This document shows, one piece after another, positions 16,772-24,695 of a stretch of 64,000 bases of DNA. This stretch comes from Burkholderia gladioli (lineage in GTDB: Bacteria > Pseudomonadota > Gammaproteobacteria > Burkholderiales > Burkholderiaceae): contig NZ_CP009321.1 of the NCBI RefSeq assembly GCF_000959725.1, forward strand, positions 62,001 through 126,000. Direction: 5' to 3'. The stretch's first letter is position 1; each line of letters begins with the position of its first letter. The notes below the pieces were generated by a model. It worked only from the letters and a program-made list of their open reading frames with translations, made no database searches and was not told where the DNA came from. Both the position numbers and the translations under genes were made by a program.

Positions 16772-18574
16772 ATGTTTTCGGAAATTCTGTTGAAGATGGA
16801 GTCCGCGATCGACTCGCTCGTCGCGCTGATTCGGAAGGGGTACACGGTCTCCAACGCGCTGAGCGGTGGCAAGGACTCGACTTGCACCGCGATCCTCATG
16901 CTCAAGGCGGTGCGGCGGGCCGGTGCAGAGGTGTCGCGCGAGCACTTCGTGACGAGTGCGGATACGACAATCGAAAACCCGAGTATGCACGGGCACCTTC
17001 AGGCCATGCTGGATGAGATCCGCGACGCCTATGCGGTCGCTGGCACGCCGGTATCGGTGCACGTGGCGAAGCCATCTTTAGCGTCGCAGTTTGTCGTCGC
17101 AACGATTGGGCGCGGAACGCTTCCCCGCACCCCGGAAAACGGGGTGAAGGACGGGAAGCGGATACGTGCGTGCGCGGCTGACTGGAAGGTCGACCCGCAA
17201 AACCGGTTGCGCGTCGCGCTCGAGCGCTCCGCGGCCGCCGGCGGCAGTGGCGAAGTTGTCACCATACTCGGCAACAGGTTCGACGAAAGCGGCAGTCGTG
17301 CAGCGGCCATGACGGCCCGCAGCGAGAATGCGTTGAGACCCGTCCGAAACGCGGCCGGGCTGCTCACGTTCTCTCCGATCGCTGAATGGTCCACCGACTG
17401 CGTCTGGGCGATGCTCTCGCTCTTCGCGGACGATGCCTATCGGCCCTTTCCGTCGCCGATCTCCGCTGCGTCGATTCGACGCTTGTCGGATCTCTATCGG
17501 GCGGGAAACGAGGGAACATGCGGCGTGATTCTCGGGGAGGGCGGCGCGCGCGCCGCGTGCGGCTCCCGATTCGGGTGCGCGTTCTGTTGCGTGTCGGGCG
17601 AGCGAGATCGCTCGATGGAGTCGATGGTGAAGGAGCCGGAGCACCAGCATCTGGAAGGGCTAAATCGCTTCAGGAACTATCTGGTCGCGGTGCAGTGGGA
17701 TCTCGGTCGACGAGAACTGGTCGGCCGGAAGCTCAGCGACGCTGGGTACCTGGCGGTCAAGCCCGACGTCCTCTCCTACCGGGAGCGGCTCCGATTGCTG
17801 CAGTACCTGCTGACCCTCGACGTGCTAGAGGTCGAGCGCGCGGAGCGGCATGAGGGGGCGTTGGCGACGGGCGAAATACCTGATACGCCGGAGAACCGGG
17901 CGCTCTGCGATGTGCAGTTCGAGATGATCACTCCGGCGCAGCTGGTGGCGATCGATTTTTATCTCTCCATGCACCACTACGCGCCTCACGCGTTTCCAGC
18001 GCTTTCGGTCTGGTTTGATGTGCATCGCCTCGGCCGACGCTACCATGTTCCGGTGCTCGCCCCGTTGCCGAAGACTGACATCCCGCATCACGGATGGTTC
18101 TACGTCGGTGCGTACGATGCCGAGGCGCCTGCAGACGGGCTTCGTGACTACACCGCAGAGCAGTGGAATCGCTATCTGCATCCGGGTCGGCCCAGCCGCT
18201 ACGCGCGCACGAAGGGAGGAGAGCAGGTCGTCTACTTCGAAGAGGGTGACCAGGTCGAGGTGGACAATGAGGCAGCCTGCGCGTTCGTGACCTGCAGCTT
18301 CGACGCCGGCTGGTCCGTGAAAGCCCAGCAACACGCTGGGATGGAGTCGGCCCGATTTTGGCTGAACGAAGGCATTTTGCGGCTGCCGGCGGGGATGGCG
18401 GGGCGTTATCAGGAGATGGCGAAGCGCGGCCAGTACTTCGCCCATCTCGCCGAGCGATTTAACCTGACGCCGGCAGAGCTTGATCGATTTCTGGTCGAGC
18501 GCGCCATCTCGAACTCGGAGCACCTTACGATGCTGAATCTGGCGCCTGTCGACCTGCTCTCTCAGGCTGCTTGA
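16772..18574 (+). CDS. PAPS-reductase / DndC-like PP-loop protein with Fe-S Cys cluster
   Basis: The 600-residue protein has the PP-loop SGGKDST at 31-37, which binds ATP and adenylates a substrate. A Cys cluster at 250, 263, 269, 272 and 273 (CGSRFGCAFCC) is typical of Fe-S-containing sulfurtransferases such as DndC/SspD, which put sulfur into the DNA backbone. The C-terminal 250 residues are not recognised and make it longer than usual PAPS reductases (about 250) or DndC (about 500). No dndB, dndD, dndE or cysteine desulfurase lies nearby. Neighbours are NADAR, SbcCD-like and PLD genes. DNA modification or defence is a hypothesis. Confidence 0.8.
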   Translation: MFSEILLKMESAIDSLVALIRKGYTVSNALSGGKDSTCTAILMLKAVRRAGAEVSREHFVTSADTTIENPSMHGHLQAMLDEIRDAYAVAGTPVSVHVAKPSLASQFVVATIGRGTLPRTPENGVKDGKRIRACAADWKVDPQNRLRVALERSAAAGGSGEVVTILGNRFDESGSRAAAMTARSENALRPVRNAAGLLTFSPIAEWSTDCVWAMLSLFADDAYRPFPSPISAASIRRLSDLYRAGNEGTCGVILGEGGARAACGSRFGCAFCCVSGERDRSMESMVKEPEHQHLEGLNRFRNYLVAVQWDLGRRELVGRKLSDAGYLAVKPDVLSYRERLRLLQYLLTLDVLEVERAERHEGALATGEIPDTPENRALCDVQFEMITPAQLVAIDFYLSMHHYAPHAFPALSVWFDVHRLGRRYHVPVLAPLPKTDIPHHGWFYVGAYDAEAPADGLRDYTAEQWNRYLHPGRPSRYARTKGGEQVVYFEEGDQVEVDNEAACAFVTCSFDAGWSVKAQQHAGMESARFWLNEGILRLPAGMAGRYQEMAKRGQYFAHLAERFNLTPAELDRFLVERAISNSEHLTMLNLAPVDLLSQAA

Positions 18575-18590
18575 GGTCAAGCTTTCTTGC

Positions 18591-18625
18591 ACAAAGCCCG
18601 GCACTCACGTGTCGGGCTTTTTTTG
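18591..18625 (+). terminator. intrinsic terminator
   Basis: The inverted repeat AAAGCCCGGCAC-TCAC-GTGTCGGGCTTT (one mismatch or wobble) is followed by T. It lies just after the stop of the DndC-like gene and closes this plus-strand gene run. Confidence 0.85.
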
Positions 18626-18675
18626 CGCGGCGCACAAACGTATCAGACGGTTGCGGCGCCGGAGAGGGCAGATTT

Positions 18676-19155
18676 CTAAGCCGCCTCAGAGCGGTTCAGT
18701 AGCGCCGCAAGGCCGGTATCCGGCGGCGTCGGCGCGGTGTGCGCCGTCTGAATACGGGTGCGGCCGATCACGAGGTTGCGTGAATCGATCGAGATGCGCC
18801 CGATATGGCGGCCGCGTGCAGCGCGCTCGGGGGTCTGCTGGTAAGGGTGGCCGCGTTGAATATAGTCTTCCAGATCTGGCTCTGGGAAGACGATGTGGTG
18901 CGCATCACCCTCCGTCAATGCGACGCAGAGCATCGAGACCGGGACCCCGGTCAATTCGCGGTCGGCGATTCGATTCAGGATCGCGTCACGCGTTTTGTGA
19001 TCGGCGACCGGGTTGCCCGGTCGGTCGCCGTGATGGTTGATCTGGACGATGACTTGCGTCTGGTTGTCCCGCGATTTGATGAGCCTGTATCGACAGGATG
19101 CAATTTCGTCGTTCGCGAAGTAGATGAGGTCGGTATAGCGCGTTATGTAGTCCAT
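18676..19155 (-). CDS. hypothetical protein
   Basis: This 159-residue protein has no recognised domain, signal peptide or membrane segment. ATG 19155 has GGAG eight bases upstream. The upstream RNA carries the hairpin GCCAGC/GCTGGC (19179-19196) followed by a pyrimidine-rich stretch, similar to the headers of the 9-17 kb genes, which suggests it belongs to the same element. The C-terminal 25 residues are Thr/Ala/Pro-rich. Confidence 0.6.
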   Translation of the reverse strand: MDYITRYTDLIYFANDEIASCRYRLIKSRDNQTQVIVQINHHGDRPGNPVADHKTRDAILNRIADRELTGVPVSMLCVALTEGDAHHIVFPEPDLEDYIQRGHPYQQTPERAARGRHIGRISIDSRNLVIGRTRIQTAHTAPTPPDTGLAALLNRSEAA

Positions 19156-19178
19156 ACGAATGCTCCGATAGGAAAGAC

Positions 19179-19196
19179 GCCAGCGAAAGTGCTGGC
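19179..19196 (-). promoter_or_regulatory. header hairpin upstream of 19155
   Basis: GCCAGC / GCTGGC with a six-base loop is followed, on the minus strand, by GTCTTTCC and then the ribosome binding site of the 159-residue protein. Confidence 0.4.
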
Positions 19197-19225
19197 TTCT
19201 TCAGGCTATCGAGGCGGTGCAGAAG

Positions 19226-20155
19226 TCAAGCTGCGGTGTGAGCTTGCGGTGAAGGCGGGAGGGTTGCGCGAATCCGGACCACCGTCCGCTGGCTGGTGAG
19301 GCCCAGCGCTCGCATGACGTCGTCGTTGCTCTTGCCGGCGAGCAGCAAGCGCCGTGCGAACGTGTTCCGCAGGGTGCGCGGGCTCATATCGGGGAGCCTA
19401 ATGTCGATCGCGAGGAGTTCGTCTCGGACGATGCGCCCGAGCATCTCGTCGGTCATCGGCCCGCCTGCGCGGGGGGACGGGAACATCAGTGGGCTGTCGG
19501 CGGCGGCAGACACGCTTCGCCATCGCGTGAGCGCCGGTACCGCGAACTCGGCTACGTTGACGCGGCGCGATTCGCGCGGGCCGCGCTTCGGGATCTGAAG
19601 GCGCGGCCGCGCCGGCGACAGGTCGAGGTCGTCGGCGGTCGCCTGCCGGATTTCCTGCGCGGTGATCCCGGTCGAGAGCAATAAGCCAACGATGGCGCGG
19701 TTCCGCAACTCGCGGTCGTCGAGTCCATCAATGGTTCTGATCGACTCCTGCAGTCGATGATCATCGGCTTCGAGCAGGTACACCGGGACGGGCTCGTCCT
19801 CCGGCCACGTCTGCGCCAACGCATAGGGCGCCGCTGGATTGGTCTTGCGCACTCCGACGTCGACCAGGTGTCGGCCAAGCCTGTCGAGAAGCTTCTCGTA
19901 GCGCAGGCGCGTCGTGGTCCCGGGTTTGCACCGGCGATCGAGGTCAGCGAAGAATGATTCGAGGTGGTCGGGTCCGAAGGTGGCCAGCGACCGTTGCACG
20001 GAGGCGAGGTGGCGCATGAAGCGTTCAAACATCGCTTCGTGCTGGACGATCGACCTGGGCGAGAACGCACGCCGATCGGCGCCGGCGGCTTCCGTGCGCT
20101 GCCACTGCTGATAGGCCTCGGTCGGTGCCGACAGCCAGAGAGTCGGTTCGTCCAT
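19226..20155 (-). CDS. degenerate tyrosine recombinase-like protein
   Basis: The 309-residue protein has the two-domain layout of XerD-like integrases: a SAM-like N-terminal part (about 30-120) and a catalytic-type domain (about 135-300). The expected active-site residues are largely missing. The first Arg position reads STGITAQEI instead of TGLRxSE. The PHxLRHTF box is SPRTLRNTF, keeping only the second Arg. The LGH box is LGLTSQ, and the C-terminal Tyr region is RTVVRIRA with no Tyr. A Lys in IPKRG remains. It is probably not a working recombinase and may be a DNA-binding relic or adapted protein. Confidence 0.75.
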   Translation of the reverse strand: MDEPTLWLSAPTEAYQQWQRTEAAGADRRAFSPRSIVQHEAMFERFMRHLASVQRSLATFGPDHLESFFADLDRRCKPGTTTRLRYEKLLDRLGRHLVDVGVRKTNPAAPYALAQTWPEDEPVPVYLLEADDHRLQESIRTIDGLDDRELRNRAIVGLLLSTGITAQEIRQATADDLDLSPARPRLQIPKRGPRESRRVNVAEFAVPALTRWRSVSAAADSPLMFPSPRAGGPMTDEMLGRIVRDELLAIDIRLPDMSPRTLRNTFARRLLLAGKSNDDVMRALGLTSQRTVVRIRATLPPSPQAHTAA

Positions 20156-20373
20156 TTGATCTTATATACTGAATATTGGGTGCCGCAAGCATACCGCGAA
20201 TCTGCGATTCGCGTGGCTCGTCTCCAAGGGGTGAGGGTCCTCCGGACGCAGCGCTGACACGGCCGCCGGCGCGTCGTGAGAGCATTGCGGACGCATCGCC
20301 GATGGTTCTGGGCAATGGCGAAGGTAACGAGAACCGTGGCGGGCCATACCGGTCAGTTGAGTCAACCTTCGCC

Positions 20374-20766
20374 TCACACTTCGTCGTCGCGTTGTGCCGC
20401 CGGACGCATGGTCAACACGTGGTCCCGGACACATTCGTAAGCGATCGGCAGCCACCGTGCGGACATACGCCAGTCGATCAACCCGTTCAGATCGATGCCC
20501 GGCAGCGTAGTAGGCCCGATCCGGGGAAGCGCGGCGACGACTGCGGCTTCATTGCGGCTTTGGAATGCAAGGTCTGAAAAGGCTTCCTCTTCAATCTCGA
20601 GCAGCGCAGGCCAGGTGATCGAGGGCGCCAAACCTGAATTGAAATGGCGCTCCGATATCGACATCACGAGTCGGCGCAAGTCTTCCGTGGCGCGTTCAAG
20701 CGCGTGTTTGAACAGCACCGAGTCCGTTTCCAGTTCCATGATTGCGCGATTATCGGAGGGTTCCAT
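20374..20766 (-). CDS. hypothetical protein
   Basis: The 130-residue acidic helical protein has no recognised family. In-frame Met codons at positions 1 and 10 are both possible starts. It lies between the recombinase-like gene and an H-NS gene, all on the minus strand but with gaps of 90-220 bases, so independent transcription is likely. No membrane segment is visible. Confidence 0.5.
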   Translation of the reverse strand: MEPSDNRAIMELETDSVLFKHALERATEDLRRLVMSISERHFNSGLAPSITWPALLEIEEEAFSDLAFQSRNEAAVVAALPRIGPTTLPGIDLNGLIDWRMSARWLPIAYECVRDHVLTMRPAAQRDDEV

Positions 20767-20856
20767 GTGGAGTCGTTGAATGATACGCGGCGGGTTGGAT
20801 TGCGTATCCCCGCCGCGAGCGAGATCGGTTGAATGTATCGAGTGTCGCCGCGCAAT

Positions 20857-21156
20857 TCAAGCTTGCGTGGCCGGCACCTCGATCCGATACTGCGAGCGGT
20901 CCTTGCCTTCAATCCACGCCGGCGGCCGGCCGCGACCGCTCCATGTCGCACCGCTCTTGGGATCGCGATACCGAGGCTGAACTGGCTGGCGCTTCCGCGT
21001 CTTGCTTGTGCCGAAGATCTCTCGCTTCGTGAGAGCGAACTCGCTCACGATGCGTTTGACGTCGTTGAGCGCTTGTGCGCGTTCTTCTGCCTGGGCAGCT
21101 TGGATTTCCGTTTCCAGAGCGGCTCGCTGTTCGAGAAGTTCTTTGTAGGTCGACAT
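20857..21156 (-). CDS. H-NS-family nucleoid protein
   Basis: The 99-residue protein starts at ATG 21156 after GGAGAAAAG. A coiled-coil N-terminus (about 1-50) is followed by a linker and the C-terminal DNA-binding motif YRDPKSGATWSGRGRPPAW. H-NS proteins silence AT-rich or foreign DNA by oligomerising along it. Mobile-element copies often moderate host silencing. Two other H-NS-type genes (31471 and 34480) occur in this window, with different N-termini. Confidence 0.92.
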   Translation of the reverse strand: MSTYKELLEQRAALETEIQAAQAEERAQALNDVKRIVSEFALTKREIFGTSKTRKRQPVQPRYRDPKSGATWSGRGRPPAWIEGKDRSQYRIEVPATQA

Positions 21157-21248
21157 CTTTTCTCCAGTCGTGGTGAGGGAATCGATATCGACCAGCATAA
21201 GGAGCGATTCTGGAAATCAAGTTTTCGCGATCAGCCACGACGGTCGCG

Positions 21249-21515
21249 TCAAATGAAATCGGGCGCGAGGCTGGCGTGATGCACGGCAGCGGCTTCGGGG
21301 CTCGGGAATCGGTCGTAGATGTGCCGCCCCTTCCATAGCAGGGTCCGCCATTCGCCATCGATCTTGCAGCGCTCGATTGTCCAGCCTGACGCGTGCGAAT
21401 AGCCGTAGGGGCTCACGACCTGCCAGCCTAAGGCGACGAGCGCTTGTGCCTCGGGCGTTTGCGAGGCCGCCTGGATCCACCGCCGCGACTCTTCGTTCCG
21501 CTGTTCCCTGTCCAT
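21249..21515 (-). CDS. hypothetical protein
   Basis: The 88-residue protein is rich in aromatic residues and has no recognised domain. It starts at ATG 21515 close behind GGAAGG. Its start is 24 bases after the dnaE2 stop, so it could be the last gene of the mutagenesis operon. The role is unknown. Confidence 0.5.
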   Translation of the reverse strand: MDREQRNEESRRWIQAASQTPEAQALVALGWQVVSPYGYSHASGWTIERCKIDGEWRTLLWKGRHIYDRFPSPEAAAVHHASLAPDFI

Positions 21516-21539
21516 CCTTCCGTTCCCCCTTTTCCGCCG

Positions 21540-24500
21540 TCAATGAAAATCGTGTGACTCGACGGGCAGCCCGCCGAGCAGTTCGCTGCGATCTCGCAGG
21601 TCTTTTGCGATCAGGTGGTGAACATCGCCTTCGGTTTGCCACACACCATAGACCGCAAGCAACGAAGCGCCAAGCGCCTCTCGTCGATACCTTTCGAGAA
21701 GGTCGGGCCAGACAATCACGTTGGTCTGGCCCGTCTCGTCTTCGAGCGTAATGAACAGCACGCCCTTTGCGGTGCCCGGGCGCTGACGTACGGTCACAAT
21801 CCCGCATGCGCGCGCGAATTGCCCATTGCGCAGCTGCGCGAGCTCGCGCGCCGGCAGCAGCCGGTCGGCTCGCAGCCGATCGCGCAGCAGCTCGAGTGGG
21901 TGCCGACCGAGCGTGAAGCCCATCGCACGATAGTCCGTCACAATCTCGCTGCCTTCCGAGGCCTGCGGCAGCGCCGGCGCCTCGTCGTCGCGTTCCGTGC
22001 CGCGCAGAATATCCTTGTCCGGCACCGCCGCGGCGGCCGTCCAGATGGCGTTGCGCCGATGGCCCTTGGCCAGCGAGCGCAGCGCGCTGGCACGAGCGAG
22101 AACAGCCAGGTCATGCCGGTCGAGCGCCGCCCGTCGAGCGAGATCCGCGACGTCGACGAAGGGGCGCACGGCGCGCGCCAGTTGGATCCTCTCGGCGGCT
22201 TCCACGCGCATGCCGCTGATCAGCGACATGCCCACGCGCACGGGCGCCTCGGTGGTGTCGCCCTCGAGCGTCGAATCCCAGCTGCTGACCGTCACGTCGA
22301 CGGGTAGCACCTGTACGCCGCGGCGCCGGGCGTCCTGGATGAGCTGTGAGGGAGTGTAGAAGCCCATCGGCTGGCTATTCAGCAGCGCGGCCAGGAACAC
22401 GGCCGGCTCGTGGCGGCGCAGCCAAGCGCTGGCGTAGACCAGCAGCGCGAAGCTGGCTGCGTGGCTCTCCGGAAAGCCGTAGTCGCCGAAGCCTTTGATT
22501 TGAGCGAAGATCGCTTCGGCGAAGTCCCGGTCGTAGCCGCGCGCCAGCATGCCGTTCACCAGGCGCTCGTGGTAGGGCTCCAGGCCGCCCTTGCGTTTCC
22601 ATGCTGCCATCGCGCGGCGCAACTGGTCGGCCTCGCCGGCGGAGAAGCCGGCCGCGAGCATGGCCACCTGCATGACCTGCTCCTGGAAGATCGGCACGCC
22701 GAGCGTGCGCTTGAGCGCTTTCTCGACGTCGGGCGACGGGAACGTCACGGGCTCGAGGCCTTGGCGTCGACGCAGGAACGGGTGGACCATCCCGCCCTGC
22801 ACGGGGCCCGGCCGAACGATTGCGACTTCGATGACCAGGTCGTAGAAGCACCTCGGCTGCAGGCGAGGCAGCATCGACATCTGCGCGCGCGACTCGACTT
22901 GGAACACCCCCATGCTGTCGCCGTGGCAGAGCATCTCGTAAGTGGCCTCGTCTTCGGCCGGGATGTCCTGCAGCTCGAAAGCCTCGCCGCGCTTCTCCGA
23001 GATCATCTCCAGCGCGCGCCGCACCATGCTGAGCATGCCTAGGGCCAGGACGTCGATTTTCAGCAGGCCCAGCGCCTCGATATCGTCCTTGTCCCACTGG
23101 ATGATCGTTCGATCCTCCATCGCGGCGTTTTCGATCGGCACCATGCGTGAGAGCTTCGTGCGCGAAATGACGAAGCCGCCCGAGTGCTGCGACAGATGCC
23201 GCGGGTAGCCGAGCAGCGCGGTGGCAAACGCGGCCCACTGTTGGTTCATCGGCGCCTCGACGTCGAGGCCTGCCTCGGCAAAGCGCGCGAGCAGATCCGC
23301 TTTCGAGTCGAACCAGTGGTGGGCCTTCGCCACACGATCGACGATGATCGGATCCACGCCGAGGGCCTTGCCGGCCTCGCGCAACGCGCCGCGTGGGCGA
23401 TAGGTCGACACGGCCGCGGTCAGTGCCGCGCGATCGCGGCCGTACTTGCTGTAGATGTACTGCATCACCTCTTCGCGCCGCTGATGCTCGAAGTCGACGT
23501 CGATATCGGGCGGCTCGTTGCGTTCCTTGCTGATAAAGCGCTCGAACAGCATGTTGCCGCGCGCCGGATCGACCTCCGTCACCCGAAGGCAATAGCAGAC
23601 AGCGCTGTTCGCGGCGGAGCCGCGGCCTTGGCAGAGGATGTTTTGGCTACGTGCGAATCGCACGATGTCGTAGACCGTCAGGAAGTACGGCTCATACTTC
23701 AGTTCGGCGATCAGCTGCAGCTCGTGTTCGATCTGCGCCTGCACGTTGAACGGTATCCCGTTGGCGAAGCGCCCGTGCGCGCCGATATAGGTCTGCTCAC
23801 GCAGATACGACGCTGGCGTGTAGCCGGCCGGCACGAGCTCGTCGGGATACTCGTAGCGCAGCTCGTCGAGCGAGAACGTGCAGCGCCGCGCGATGCGGAC
23901 CGCCTCCTCCAGCGCGCCGGCCGGGTAGAGGTTGGCCAGGCGCAACCGGGATCGCAAGTGCCGCTCGGCGTTCGGCGCGAGCTCGTAGCCACACTCGCCC
24001 ACCGACCGGCCGAGCCGGATCCCCGTCAGCACGTCTTGCAGGGGCTTCCTCGAGCGCACGTGCATCAAGGGCCAGCTGGTGGCCACCACTGGCACGTCGT
24101 GGCGCGCGGCGGCCCGCTCGACGGCGCCTCGGTGGATTTCGTCCATCGCCCGGGCATGCAGCGTCAGCGCGACCCGCGCGCGATCGCCGAACACGCGCGC
24201 GGCCCATTCGAGCTGCGCATCGAGGCGCTGTTCGGTCGCGGGAAAATCGGGCGTGAGGATGATCATGCAGTCCGGCAGGCCTCGCAGATGCTCGAGCGGT
24301 GCCTCGGGATGCTCGAGGTCCATCGGCGCCAGGCGATACGTGCCCTTCGCCGCGCGCGTGCGGCCGAGCGTGACGAGTTCGCAGAGATTGCCGTAGCCCT
24401 CGCGGTTCATCGCGAGGGCCGTGAAGGCGAGGGCGGGCGACCCGTCGCCGGCGGTCAGGCGAAAGTGGGAGCCGATGATCAGCGGCAGGCCTGCGGCCTT

Positions 24501-24689
24501 CGCTTCCACGTGTGCGCGCACGACGCCGGCCAGCGAGCACTCGTCCGTGATCGCGATCGCACTGTACCCGAGGCGCGCCGCGCGCTCCACCAGCTCCTCG
24601 GCGCGCGAGGCGCCGTGCAGAAATGAGAAGTTGCTCGCGCACTGCAGTTCCGCATAAGCGGGCAGCACGCCGATCGGCGCGGCGCACAT
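21540..24689 (-). CDS. dnaE2: error-prone DNA polymerase III alpha, DnaE2/ImuC
   Basis: The 1049-residue polymerase has the usual length for DnaE2. It starts with a PHP domain (AYAELQCASNFSFLHGASR), followed by the C-family catalytic core with PDIDVDFEHQRR, helix-hairpin-helix regions and a C-terminal OB-fold (QTNVIVWPDLLERYRRE). It performs error-prone lesion bypass together with ImuA and ImuB and lacks proofreading. It follows imuB with a six-base gap, in the order imuA-imuB-dnaE2 known from Proteobacteria. A LexA box upstream of imuA implies SOS induction. The location among mobile-element genes suggests horizontal spread. Confidence 0.96.
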   Translation of the reverse strand: MCAAPIGVLPAYAELQCASNFSFLHGASRAEELVERAARLGYSAIAITDECSLAGVVRAHVEAKAAGLPLIIGSHFRLTAGDGSPALAFTALAMNREGYGNLCELVTLGRTRAAKGTYRLAPMDLEHPEAPLEHLRGLPDCMIILTPDFPATEQRLDAQLEWAARVFGDRARVALTLHARAMDEIHRGAVERAAARHDVPVVATSWPLMHVRSRKPLQDVLTGIRLGRSVGECGYELAPNAERHLRSRLRLANLYPAGALEEAVRIARRCTFSLDELRYEYPDELVPAGYTPASYLREQTYIGAHGRFANGIPFNVQAQIEHELQLIAELKYEPYFLTVYDIVRFARSQNILCQGRGSAANSAVCYCLRVTEVDPARGNMLFERFISKERNEPPDIDVDFEHQRREEVMQYIYSKYGRDRAALTAAVSTYRPRGALREAGKALGVDPIIVDRVAKAHHWFDSKADLLARFAEAGLDVEAPMNQQWAAFATALLGYPRHLSQHSGGFVISRTKLSRMVPIENAAMEDRTIIQWDKDDIEALGLLKIDVLALGMLSMVRRALEMISEKRGEAFELQDIPAEDEATYEMLCHGDSMGVFQVESRAQMSMLPRLQPRCFYDLVIEVAIVRPGPVQGGMVHPFLRRRQGLEPVTFPSPDVEKALKRTLGVPIFQEQVMQVAMLAAGFSAGEADQLRRAMAAWKRKGGLEPYHERLVNGMLARGYDRDFAEAIFAQIKGFGDYGFPESHAASFALLVYASAWLRRHEPAVFLAALLNSQPMGFYTPSQLIQDARRRGVQVLPVDVTVSSWDSTLEGDTTEAPVRVGMSLISGMRVEAAERIQLARAVRPFVDVADLARRAALDRHDLAVLARASALRSLAKGHRRNAIWTAAAAVPDKDILRGTERDDEAPALPQASEGSEIVTDYRAMGFTLGRHPLELLRDRLRADRLLPARELAQLRNGQFARACGIVTVRQRPGTAKGVLFITLEDETGQTNVIVWPDLLERYRREALGASLLAVYGVWQTEGDVHHLIAKDLRDRSELLGGLPVESHDFH

Positions 24690-24695
24690 CGCAGG

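Noticed and set aside
16772..18574. Complete Dnd or Ssp phosphorothioation system
   Set aside because: Only the DndC-like member is present; no DndB, DndD, DndE, cysteine desulfurase or SspB/E-like gene is seen nearby.
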